47,944 nucleotides of DNA, taken from positions 1 to 47,944 of the forward strand of contig JAIXYL010000083.1 in assembly GCA_027490265.1 (NCBI GenBank). Reading direction: 5' to 3'. Under the pieces are notes generated by a model. It searched no databases, was not told the origin of the DNA, and saw nothing but the letters and a program-made list of their open reading frames with translations. This stretch comes from Sediminibacterium sp. (lineage in GTDB: Bacteria > Bacteroidota > Bacteroidia > Chitinophagales > Chitinophagaceae). This document shows positions 40,280-47,944 of the stretch, one piece after another (positions within the stretch are counted from its first letter, which is position 1; each line of letters begins with the position of its first letter). The position numbers and the translations under genes were made by a program.

Positions 40280-42709
40280 ATGTTCAGGAAATTAATGGTC
40301 TTTTTGGTTGTTTTGATTACATCAATAGCCAATGCTCAAACCGTACAACAATTATTGGCAAAAAAACAAGGCCTACCAAATGGTTGGAGCCTCACCCCAG
40401 TTGGTAGAAGTTTTCCTTTAGGAGATTTGCCTTTAAATATCGTTTTAAGCAAATCGGGTAAATTAATGGCAGTGACCAATAATGGTCAAAGCACCCAGAG
40501 TATACAACTCATTGATCCAGTTACTGAAAAAATTTTAGATACGAAACTGATTGAAAGAAGCTGGTATGGCTTGGCCTTTAGTGCTGATGATAAAACACTT
40601 TATGCTTCTGGTGGACACAACAATCGAATTGAGATTTTTTCAATTCAAAATTATCGGTTAACACTAACGGATTCAATTGTGTTGGGAAAAAAATGGCCCA
40701 ATAAAATCAGTCCAGCTGGCATGGCCATTGATCATCAAAAAAATTGGTTGTATGTGGTAACGCGTGAAGACAATCAGTTGTACATTATTGATTTAGCCAA
40801 CAATAAAGTGCTGCACAAACAACCATTAGAAGGGGAAGCATATACCTGTGTGTTGTCACCAGATAATCAATATTTATACATCAGTTGCTGGGGTTGCGAC
40901 AAAGTATACCAATACCAGACCGATCAACGGAAAATAGTGGCTGAGATTCCAGTTGGCGATAATCCCAACGAAATGGTATTGAATAAAAAAGGGACCATTT
41001 TATACGTAGCCAACGCGAATGATAATTCAGTATCCGTTATTCATACCAAAGAAAAAAAAGTGGTTGAAATATTGAATGTGGCTTTGTATCCTGATGCACC
41101 AAGCGGCTCTACCACTAATGGGTTGGCCCTGTCGCCGGATGAAAAAACATTGTTGATAGCCAATGCGGATAACAATTGTTTGGCTGTGTTTGATGTTAGT
41201 AAACCAATTCAAAGTAAGAGCAAAGGATTTATTCCAGTTGGTTGGTATCCTACCAACGTTAAAATGTTAGGCAATAAAATTTTTGTTTCAAATGGAAAGG
41301 GATTCTCTTCTAAAGCCAATGTTTATGGGCCTAATCCATTTGCCAATAAACAAATTGTATTGCATCACGAAGGCGATCCCAATAAGCCTAAAGGGGTTGA
41401 ATATATTGGTGGCTTGTTCATGGGAACCATGAGTGTGATCAATATGCCGACACCCAAACAACTCAGTGTGTATTCACAAGTAGTGTATCAAAATACACCT
41501 TACAATAAAGTCAAAGAATTACTGGCACAAGGTGAAGCCGGCAATCCCATTCCAAGGAAAGTGGGCGACAAAAGCCCCATCAAATATGTGTTTTATGTAA
41601 TCAAAGAAAACAGAACCTATGATCAAGTGTTGGGCGATATGAAAGAAGGCAATGGAGATCCTAGATTAACTTTATTTGGCGAACAAATAACGCCTAATCA
41701 GCATGCTTTGGCTAGAAACTTTGTGCTGCTTGATAATTTTTATGTTGATGGTGAAGTGAGTATGGATGGCCATAATTGGACGATGGGTGCTTATGCCACT
41801 GATTTTTTAGAGAAGAGTTGGGTCAGCAGTTATGGTGGTAGAGGTGGTAGTTATGATGGTGAAGGGAATAGAAAAGTTGCGAACAATAAAGGCGGTTTCT
41901 TCTGGGACCATGCTAAAAAAGCTGGGGTGAGTTATAGAAGCTACGGCGAATTTGTTGACAATTATAAAGCCAATATTCCTGTTTTAGAAGGGCATTTCTG
42001 TAAATATTTTACAGGCTATAATAATGCAGTGATGGATACTACGCGTTATTACCAATGGAAAAGAGATTTTGATTCTTTATTGGCCATTAATGCGGTGCCC
42101 CAGTTTAATACGGTTCGTTTTTCGAATGATCATACGGAAGGATTAAGATTGGGCAGGCCAACACCTTATGCACATGTGGCCGACAATGATTATGCTGTTG
42201 GATTATTTGTTGAGTATTTAAGCAAAAGCCCCATATGGAATGAAACAGCCATTTTTATTGTAGAAGACGATGCGCAAAATGGAGCAGATCATGTGGATGC
42301 ACATAGGAGCATTGCTTTTGTGGCTGGGGGATTTGTGAAGCGTGGTTTTGTAGACCACACCATGTATTCAACGTCTTCTGCTTTAAGAACCATGGAATTG
42401 ATTTTAGGTATCCCACCAATGAGTCAATACGATGCTGCTGCAACGCCCATGTGGCGCTCGTTTACCGCAAAACCAGACAACACACCATTTGTAGCGATTA
42501 AGCCGAATATTTATTTAAAAGACAAGAATACTGCAAAGAATGAATGGCAACAGCGCTCCGAATTATTCAATTTGGCCAAAGAAGACGATGTGCCAGATTT
42601 GGAATTCAATAAGGTGCTTTGGCATGGATTAAAAGGGGATCATATTCCTTTTCCAGGACCCAAAAGAGCGGCATTTTACAAGCCGATAGAAAAAGCGGAT
42701 AAAGATTAG
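40280..42709 (+). CDS. Bifunctional YncE-type beta-propeller / alkaline-phosphatase-family phosphoesterase
   Basis: The 809-residue product has a signal peptide (MFRKLMVFLVVLITSIANAQ), a seven-bladed YncE/lactonase-like propeller (about 50-380) with repeats such as LVVANANDNSVSVI-type blades (here LYVANANDNSVSVIH), and a C-terminal phosphoesterase domain with YVIKENRTYDQVLGDM, VDGEVSMDGHNWTMGAYATD, FSNDHTEGLR and VEDDAQNGADHVDAHRS, which supply the metal-binding Asp/His residues of the PF04185-type family. It is exported, likely periplasmic, and probably a phosphodiesterase or phospholipase of unknown substrate. Confidence 0.87.
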   Translation: MFRKLMVFLVVLITSIANAQTVQQLLAKKQGLPNGWSLTPVGRSFPLGDLPLNIVLSKSGKLMAVTNNGQSTQSIQLIDPVTEKILDTKLIERSWYGLAFSADDKTLYASGGHNNRIEIFSIQNYRLTLTDSIVLGKKWPNKISPAGMAIDHQKNWLYVVTREDNQLYIIDLANNKVLHKQPLEGEAYTCVLSPDNQYLYISCWGCDKVYQYQTDQRKIVAEIPVGDNPNEMVLNKKGTILYVANANDNSVSVIHTKEKKVVEILNVALYPDAPSGSTTNGLALSPDEKTLLIANADNNCLAVFDVSKPIQSKSKGFIPVGWYPTNVKMLGNKIFVSNGKGFSSKANVYGPNPFANKQIVLHHEGDPNKPKGVEYIGGLFMGTMSVINMPTPKQLSVYSQVVYQNTPYNKVKELLAQGEAGNPIPRKVGDKSPIKYVFYVIKENRTYDQVLGDMKEGNGDPRLTLFGEQITPNQHALARNFVLLDNFYVDGEVSMDGHNWTMGAYATDFLEKSWVSSYGGRGGSYDGEGNRKVANNKGGFFWDHAKKAGVSYRSYGEFVDNYKANIPVLEGHFCKYFTGYNNAVMDTTRYYQWKRDFDSLLAINAVPQFNTVRFSNDHTEGLRLGRPTPYAHVADNDYAVGLFVEYLSKSPIWNETAIFIVEDDAQNGADHVDAHRSIAFVAGGFVKRGFVDHTMYSTSSALRTMELILGIPPMSQYDAAATPMWRSFTAKPDNTPFVAIKPNIYLKDKNTAKNEWQQRSELFNLAKEDDVPDLEFNKVLWHGLKGDHIPFPGPKRAAFYKPIEKADKD

Positions 42710-42742
42710 TCAACCATTTTGGCTTAACAGCATTATATAGAT

Positions 42743-43354
42743 ATGCGGCAGTTTAATATTGATACCATCAAAAGTTGGGAAAGGTTTTATCGGGCTAATT
42801 TTATCAACTGTTTAACGGGTTTTAAGCCGGTGAGTTTAATTGGTACAATCAGTCCACAATGTGTACCCAATCTTTCTGTGGTGAGTAGTATTGTACACTT
42901 AGGTGCAGATCCAGCTTTAATTGGATACATCAACCGACCCATCGCTGCAGCACCTGATACCATTCAAAATATTGAGCAGACTAAGTCTTACACCATCAAT
43001 CATATTGCTGCTCATTTTTTGCCGCAAGCACACCAATGTAGCGCTAAATATGCTCCAGAAATCAATGAATTTGAAGCTGTGGGTTTAACGCCATTGTATG
43101 AATCGGATATTCTTGCACCATTTGTAAAAGAATCGGTAGTGCGCTATCAAATGGAATTGGTTGAGATTTGTCCTATCCAATACAATCAAACTTTTTTTGT
43201 GATTGGTGCTTTGCAATCGGTTTTCATAGATGAATCTATAATTGGAGCGGATGGTTTCATCAATTTAGAAGCAGCAGGATCAATCCTTTCTCTTGGATTA
43301 GATGGGTATGCTGCTGCAAAAATGATTACTAGGCTTCCTTATGCAAAGCCATAG
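42743..43354 (+). CDS. Flavin reductase family protein (FMN-binding split barrel)
   Basis: The 203-residue product has the split-barrel pattern of flavin-reductase-like proteins: GFKPVSLIGTISPQCVPNLS near the start, TKSYTINHIA, and KYAPEINEFEAVGLTP. Such proteins bind FMN and often reduce free flavin or modify small molecules with it. No partner oxygenase is adjacent. It is convergent with, and overlaps by 26 bases, the GNAT gene. Confidence 0.85.
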   Translation: MRQFNIDTIKSWERFYRANFINCLTGFKPVSLIGTISPQCVPNLSVVSSIVHLGADPALIGYINRPIAAAPDTIQNIEQTKSYTINHIAAHFLPQAHQCSAKYAPEINEFEAVGLTPLYESDILAPFVKESVVRYQMELVEICPIQYNQTFFVIGALQSVFIDESIIGADGFINLEAAGSILSLGLDGYAAAKMITRLPYAKP

Positions 43355-43853
43355 TATATAAAGCAAACTCGGTACTGTCTTGTGGCAGTCGCATCATTTT
43401 TTGAAAAGACATTCCAACTTTTTCTAGTACACTAATTGAAGCGGTATTGTCTAATTTGGTAATGCCGGCTAGTTCTCGCAATCCCAAATGGTCTTTTGCA
43501 TGTGTAACTATGGCCTTGCTGGCTTCTGTTGCATATCCTTTTCCAGTTTGATTTGGTAACATTGCAAAACCTAAGTCGGGAATTGGTAATCCTTCGCGTT
43601 TTACAATCCCACAAATCCCAATTGATGTTTTGGCTTGTTTTGTTTTAACCAAATACAAACCAAATCCGTTGACATAGTAACTGTTAATGATATTATTGAC
43701 AATATAATTGCTTGCAGCAGTGTTATCATACACTTGTCTGTTACCAATATGCTGAATCCAAGTTGGCGTATTCATCAATTGCAACATAAAGCCCGCATCA
43801 ATAATGGTCAATGCTTGAATCATTAAACGTTCTGTGTTGATGTTCACCTCCAT
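43329..43853 (-). CDS. RimJ/RimL-type GNAT acetyltransferase
   Basis: A 174-residue GNAT: NTERLMIQALTIID opening, IGICGIVKREGLPIPDLGFAML, the acetyl-CoA motif NQTGKGYATEASKAIV, and TKLDNTASISVLEKVGM, all typical of RimJ/RimL-like enzymes acting on N-termini or small amines. The substrate is not indicated. It is 11 bases downstream of the VOC gene on the same strand. Confidence 0.87.
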   Translation of the reverse strand: MEVNINTERLMIQALTIIDAGFMLQLMNTPTWIQHIGNRQVYDNTAASNYIVNNIINSYYVNGFGLYLVKTKQAKTSIGICGIVKREGLPIPDLGFAMLPNQTGKGYATEASKAIVTHAKDHLGLRELAGITKLDNTASISVLEKVGMSFQKMMRLPQDSTEFALYTMALHKEA

Positions 43854-43864
43854 GACTGGTTAAA

Positions 43865-44263
43865 TTATTTGAGGTGGTTGTATTGAATTAAATCCCAATA
43901 GTTACCATATAAATCAGCAAACACGGCTACTTTACCATACACTTCAATAGATGGTTCTCTAATAATCGTAATATTATTCTGCAGCAAATGTTGATAGTCT
44001 CTATCAAAATCATCGGTTGATAAAAATAAAAACACTCTGCCACCTGTTTGATTGCCTACCCTGGTTAACTGTGTTTCTGTTGCTGCTTTTGCCAATAATA
44101 AAGCACATTGACCTTGGCCTTTTGGTTTAACCAATACCCATCTTTTGGTAGGGCTCAGCACCGTGTCTTCAATCAGTTCAAAAGATAGTTTTTTTGTATA
44201 AAATTGAATGGCTTCATCATAGTCATTTACAACTAGGGCCATATGTACGATTTGTTGGTTCAT
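43865..44263 (-). CDS. VOC superfamily (glyoxalase-like) protein
   Basis: The 132-residue product has the paired beta-alpha-beta modules of vicinal oxygen chelate proteins: HMALVVNDYDEAIQFYTKKL at the start, and VAVFADLYGNYWDLIQY at the end. Metal-ligand positions are suggested by His7 and the late acidic residue, but the enzyme activity is unknown. Its start overlaps the stop of the porZ-like gene by 4 bases, implying coupled translation. Confidence 0.85.
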   Translation of the reverse strand: MNQQIVHMALVVNDYDEAIQFYTKKLSFELIEDTVLSPTKRWVLVKPKGQGQCALLLAKAATETQLTRVGNQTGGRVFLFLSTDDFDRDYQHLLQNNITIIREPSIEVYGKVAVFADLYGNYWDLIQYNHLK

Positions 44264-46554
44264 CTTCCGCTGGTAATTATAATTTTTGTAATGATTTGAT
44301 CATTGCCTTTTCCATCTTTGGCCAATACCAAGTATACCCCTGATGCTGTTTTATTGCCTAAGTAATCCCTGCCGTTCCAGATGGCTTGTCCGCCTAAACT
44401 TCTGGTTTGAAATACCAATCTCCCGTTTAATTCAGTGATCTTAACTAATGTATTTTCATTAAGTCCTCTGATGGCTATTTGACCATTGTACTGCGGTGGA
44501 ACAGGGTTGGGAAAAACCAATACATTGTTTTGTGGACTGTTGGCTTCGGTAGCCGTACTTCTATAACTGCACAATCCATTAAAAGTAGCAAAATAGACTT
44601 CCCCGGTAATGGGGTCAATCCCTATTTTTTTTACATCATTGCTGAGTAATGGGCTATTGGCTTCTGTAAAATGTAAAAGAATTTTTTTAGCATCAGCGCT
44701 TACCAACCAAACACCGTTTTGTGTGCCAACCCATTTTTGATTGGCGCCGTCCACGGCAATGCATTGAATCTGTTCTCCTTTAAATAAAAATCCTGCAAAT
44801 TGATCTTGCTGAATAATTGGCAACACTGCTTCGCAGCCATTAAATGGATTATCAGTGCAATTGATGATGCCTATTCCATCATCGGTGCCAACCCAAATAC
44901 TTTGGTCTTTGTCTTTAGCAATGCTTAAAACATTGTTGGAAGGTAGATTTCCATTGCCAACCCCTTGTTGAAACAGTTTCCATTGATCATCTGTACTTGC
45001 TTCAATATTATTACCAAATTTGTAAGCAATTAAACCATTGCCTTTAGGACTTTGAATCCACAAGTGGTTAAAATCGTCTGCAACAATTTGTCCGAGTGCA
45101 TTTTCAACTAAGTTAAAAGGTACAGTAAATTCAAACCATTTGCCATCTGCCGTTTTCAATTTAAGTGCCTGTGGTGCACCATAATTACTGATCCATAAAT
45201 TTTGTTGGGCATCAAATGCCAAACCGCTCACGCGATAGCTCGTGGGGTCGCCAATTGCAGCCTGTAAACTGCTGTTGCGTTGTTTATAAAGCTGTATTTG
45301 TGTAGTGGATTTGTTGACTAATCCACCCCCATAACTACCTGCCCAAATGCTTTCATCTTTGGGATCTATGGCAACTGTAATAATGTCTAATACCGAATCA
45401 GGCAAACCTTTGTTGAGCGCACCAGTGTTTTGCCAAATACCTTCATTAAAAGCTAAAATGCCTTCTCCATTAAATTGATAATTCCAAGCAGTATTCACAG
45501 CGCCAGCCCCTTGAAACAATTGCTGTTTGTTAAATGCAAATTCACCACTAGAAATACCCAAGGGGCCATTTGGTATAAATCGTTCAGTTGTATTACCAAA
45601 AGCAGAGAGTCCGCCAAATTGATCTGCTACCCAAACTGTTTGCTGATCCACAATTGCACTTCTAGGGAATGAAATAATGCCTGGTGAAGCTAAGGTTCGA
45701 TTGATTTGTCCATCAGCTTGTAGTACGAGTACTTTTGAGTTCCCAGAAGCAGTTCTTAAGCATAGCGTAATTTTGCCTTCACTGATGCCAGTTGAAATAA
45801 TGCGCCAATTTGCTTCTTGAAACAATATTTTCCATTGATTATTGTCTCGAATAAATAAGCTGTCTTGTTTGCTGATGATGAGTTGGTTATTGATTAGTCC
45901 TATATAATCAATCCTTCCGGTAGAAGGTCCAGCAATGGGTTGCCAATTTTGAAAATTGGCTGGATCGTTGCCTGATTTTAACGCTCGTTTAATGCCTTCA
46001 TCAGTTGCCGCATAATAGAACTGCCCATCTTCAGTAAATGCATTCACGCCTGTTTGAGTACCCCCATTGCCAATGATCCAGGTATCTTTGATTTCATACT
46101 TTACCAAATTAACTAGAATAATCCCTAGACCTGTAGACAAATAAGCTGTACCGTTAGATTGATATATCGCATGAATGGTTTTATTCCCACTAATAGCACT
46201 TCTTTGTATATCTCGTAAATTTTTAGTGATACTGCCTTTTAAGAAGTCGAGATTGCTGTTTTTATATGCAATGATTAATTGATTGTTTTGAGCATCCCAA
46301 GCAATTTGCTGCACTCCTATATCATTCAATCCATTGATTTTGGTATATCTACTGATCTCTTGTTTGGCATCAACAGAAAAAACTGCGGCATCAGTTGCAA
46401 TATATATTTGGTCACCCTTTACTACCTGGGTGGTTTTTTGAAAATTTAAATGTTCTCGCCATTGACCAATCGGCACCATTGCTTTTTGAGCAACTAAGCC
46501 AAAAGGATTTAGGAAGATGCTAAGGAGAATAATTATAAAGCCTTGCTTATGCAT
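44260..46554 (-). CDS. porZ: PorZ-like type IX secretion protein with T9SS C-terminal domain
   Basis: The 764-residue product starts with a signal peptide (MHKQGFIIILLSIFLNPFGLVAQ), then IGQWREHLNF and IYIATDAAVFSVD, repeated propeller blades of the two-component-regulator-propeller type, and a C-terminal T9SS sorting domain starting VFPNPVPPQYNG and ending with GVYLV...ITKIIIT. In Porphyromonas gingivalis PorZ is a surface component needed to attach anionic LPS to T9SS cargo. The full layout matches PorZ; the propeller alone could also be a generic sensor. It is followed by VOC and GNAT genes and preceded by a two-component pair. Confidence 0.78.
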   Translation of the reverse strand: MHKQGFIIILLSIFLNPFGLVAQKAMVPIGQWREHLNFQKTTQVVKGDQIYIATDAAVFSVDAKQEISRYTKINGLNDIGVQQIAWDAQNNQLIIAYKNSNLDFLKGSITKNLRDIQRSAISGNKTIHAIYQSNGTAYLSTGLGIILVNLVKYEIKDTWIIGNGGTQTGVNAFTEDGQFYYAATDEGIKRALKSGNDPANFQNWQPIAGPSTGRIDYIGLINNQLIISKQDSLFIRDNNQWKILFQEANWRIISTGISEGKITLCLRTASGNSKVLVLQADGQINRTLASPGIISFPRSAIVDQQTVWVADQFGGLSAFGNTTERFIPNGPLGISSGEFAFNKQQLFQGAGAVNTAWNYQFNGEGILAFNEGIWQNTGALNKGLPDSVLDIITVAIDPKDESIWAGSYGGGLVNKSTTQIQLYKQRNSSLQAAIGDPTSYRVSGLAFDAQQNLWISNYGAPQALKLKTADGKWFEFTVPFNLVENALGQIVADDFNHLWIQSPKGNGLIAYKFGNNIEASTDDQWKLFQQGVGNGNLPSNNVLSIAKDKDQSIWVGTDDGIGIINCTDNPFNGCEAVLPIIQQDQFAGFLFKGEQIQCIAVDGANQKWVGTQNGVWLVSADAKKILLHFTEANSPLLSNDVKKIGIDPITGEVYFATFNGLCSYRSTATEANSPQNNVLVFPNPVPPQYNGQIAIRGLNENTLVKITELNGRLVFQTRSLGGQAIWNGRDYLGNKTASGVYLVLAKDGKGNDQIITKIIITSGR

Positions 46555-46569
46555 GGTTAAATATAACCA
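46554..46569 (-). repeat. Small hairpin at the porZ start codon
   Basis: On the minus strand TGGTTA (46569-46564) and TAACCA (46559-46554) form a 6-bp stem around TATT; the last A is the first base of the ATG. It could hinder initiation, but the stem is weak and may be chance. Confidence 0.25.
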
Positions 46570-46575
46570 AACTAT

Positions 46576-47235
46576 TTATTCATAGATATTGACAATGCCT
46601 TGTTTTATGGCAAATAGAACCAGTCCAACCCGGGTTTTGATGTCTAATTTCCTGAATAAATTATCTCTGTGATTGTCGATAGTCCTAACACTGACGCACA
46701 TTTCATCCGCAATTTCTTTATAAGATTTATCGGCACAAAGCAATTGCAAAAAATGTGCTTCTGGTTCTGTTATATTTAATAATAATGCGGTTTGTTTGCC
46801 TTCATCTTCTTCATTGGATACGTAATTAATTAATTTGTCTCTCACTAACTCGTTCACGTAAAATTCATTCCTTTGAATAGACTCCATCGCCTCTCTAAAA
46901 ACATTGGGTTTGCTGTCTTTGATGATATAGCCTTTTACCCCATTCCTAAGCATTCTAATAATTGCCATATCATTCGACAACATGCTCAATACCAAAATCT
47001 TAATAGAAGGGATTTCCTTGCGAATCCAGACTGCTGTTTCGTAACCATCCATTTCTGGCATAGTAATGTCTAGAATAACAATATCTGGTGGATTATTTTT
47101 GTCTACTTTCTTTATGAATTCAAGCCCGTGACCTGCTTCAAAAATGACTTCAAAATCGCCGAGATTATTGATAATACCAGCCAGTCCTGATCTGAGCAAC
47201 TCATGATCATCTACTAATGCTACCGTTGTTTTCAT
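46576..47235 (-). CDS. NarL/FixJ-type response regulator
   Basis: The 219-residue product has a receiver with acidic D9/D10 and phospho-acceptor Asp56 (IVILDITMP), Lys in GYIIKDS, and a C-terminal LuxR helix-turn-helix (YKEIADEMCVSVRTIDNHRDNL). It overlaps the kinase gene by 4 bases (47232-47235), so the two form a pair. It lies 21 bases upstream of the porZ-like gene on the same strand and may be transcribed with it. Confidence 0.93.
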   Translation of the reverse strand: MKTTVALVDDHELLRSGLAGIINNLGDFEVIFEAGHGLEFIKKVDKNNPPDIVILDITMPEMDGYETAVWIRKEIPSIKILVLSMLSNDMAIIRMLRNGVKGYIIKDSKPNVFREAMESIQRNEFYVNELVRDKLINYVSNEEDEGKQTALLLNITEPEAHFLQLLCADKSYKEIADEMCVSVRTIDNHRDNLFRKLDIKTRVGLVLFAIKQGIVNIYE

Positions 47236-47944
47236 GGTGATTTTGCGTTTAAGAATATGGTAATAGTTGTGCCAGATCCAATAATGCTGTTGATATTTAC
47301 AGTGGCATTAATCAGCTTAGCTCTTGTTAGAATATTATTCAAGCCTACCCCTGCATTGTCTTGTTGAATTAATGCTGTGTCAAAGCCAACACCATTATCT
47401 TTTATCTCTACAATTAAATTTTTATTTTTTTCAATGATACGAATTTGGATGGTATCACAGGCCGCATGTTTCAAAATATTATTGATAATTTCTTGGATCA
47501 TGCGGTATAAGATGATGTCTACACTTTTATCCAATAAATCAATATTAACATTTTCGTCTATCTCTAATTGCGTTTCATATTTTCCAGTCTTTTTAATATT
47601 GTGCAATAGCTGTTCAAGTGATTCAATGAATCCAACTTGATGAAAATTGCTGTGAATTAAGCTATGACTAATATTTCTTAAGTCGTTCCAAACTCTTTTT
47701 AAGAAATTGTAAATTTCCTCTTTTTCCGACTCCTCAACTTTCTCATTTAAACTAGAAATCCTCAACATCGATAAATAAACAACTTGTGCGATATCATCAT
47801 GAATTTCTGCTCCAATATAATTCAGCGTTTGATTTTGAATTTCTAGTTGAGATTTAATAATGGTTTGTTCAAACCTATTTTTCATCTCTTCTTTTTCTTT
47901 TTGATTTTGGCGTTGCTTGCGTAAGAATAGATATAATAATACCA
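47232..47944 (-). CDS. HisKA_3-type sensor histidine kinase (partial, runs off the right edge)
   Basis: Minus-strand codons continue without a stop from the internal Met at 47885 to the window edge, reading VLLYLFLRKQRQNQKEKEE before MKNRF, which is the end of a membrane helix plus a charged linker. The true start is therefore outside the window. The visible part has a HisKA_3 domain with AEIHDDIAQVVYLSML (phospho-accepting His) and a HATPase with EIINNILKHA, DNGVGFD and GVGLNNI. It is the partner of the NarL-type regulator, with which it overlaps by 4 bases. The sensor part cannot be seen. Confidence 0.9.
   Translation of the reverse strand, partial: VLLYLFLRKQRQNQKEKEEMKNRFEQTIIKSQLEIQNQTLNYIGAEIHDDIAQVVYLSMLRISSLNEKVEESEKEEIYNFLKRVWNDLRNISHSLIHSNFHQVGFIESLEQLLHNIKKTGKYETQLEIDENVNIDLLDKSVDIILYRMIQEIINNILKHAACDTIQIRIIEKNKNLIVEIKDNGVGFDTALIQQDNAGVGLNNILTRAKLINATVNINSIIGSGTTITIFLNAKSP

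Noticed and set aside
40201-40407. 68-codon plus-strand ORF across the YncE/phosphoesterase start
   Set aside because: It begins at a TTG, overlaps the promoter elements and the signal peptide in another frame, and resembles no known protein.
1-47944. CRISPR arrays, insertion sequences, prophage, tRNA or rRNA genes
   Set aside because: No spaced repeats, transposase, integrase, phage structural genes or cloverleaf-like sequence were seen; intergenic gaps are all short.

Overview
The window reads as an ordinary, gene-dense chromosomal segment of a Bacteroidota member, most likely of the family Chitinophagaceae (an inference from gene content, AT-rich composition and protein style, not from a marker gene). 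Pointers are the near absence of purine-rich ribosome binding sites, repeated TAnnTTTG promoter -7 boxes just upstream of genes, OMP_b-brl_3 outer-membrane receptors, a GLPGLI protein, a HYC_CC_PP protein, a PorZ-like type IX secretion protein and the long form of IspG. I see no rRNA, tRNA, CRISPR array, insertion sequence or prophage. No stretch over 300 bases lacks a gene; the longest gap (9409-9695) holds a candidate regulatory leader.

Layout. 1-518: start of a secreted protein running off the left edge and a HYC_CC_PP protein, both minus strand. 590-6444: trmB, DUF5522, an alkyltransferase-like protein, comB and a large SNF2 helicase with two SWIM zinc fingers. 6562-9408: a large outer-membrane beta-barrel receptor-like protein. 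9462-17888: an arginine biosynthesis operon (GNAT, argG, argC, argD-type aminotransferase, acylornithine carbamoyltransferase, argB, argE-type deacylase, argH), most genes overlapping or within 2 nt. It is preceded by a promoter-like box, a 35-codon ORF ending in an Arg-rich tail (RPRRGF) and a strong hairpin overlapping its stop codon. 17917-18669: FKBP-type isomerase.

18674-24987: a receptor-like barrel protein, a GLPGLI protein and a divergent histidine kinase/OmpR-type regulator pair. The two envelope genes share an almost identical upstream array (TTAACCTT-N2-TTAACCTT and a third half-site 21 bp on), the likely binding site of that regulator. 25005-31549: kbl, a class D beta-lactamase-like lipoprotein, ispG, nadB and an LpxL-like acyltransferase in tight tandem. 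31552-34734 (minus): a half-size 3-hydroxyacyl-CoA dehydrogenase, tsaB, a cysteine-free ArsR regulator and a CstB-like persulfide dioxygenase/rhodanese. 34809-43354: ridA, an aldose epimerase, fused isobutyryl-CoA mutase icmF, a PliI-like secreted protein, a YncE/phosphoesterase fusion and a flavin reductase. 43329-47944 (minus): a GNAT, a VOC protein, a PorZ-like protein, and a NarL-type regulator with its kinase running off the right edge.

The most promising regulatory signals are the putative arginine leader/attenuator and the shared direct-repeat operator. All family names rest on motifs recognised by eye; no search was run.
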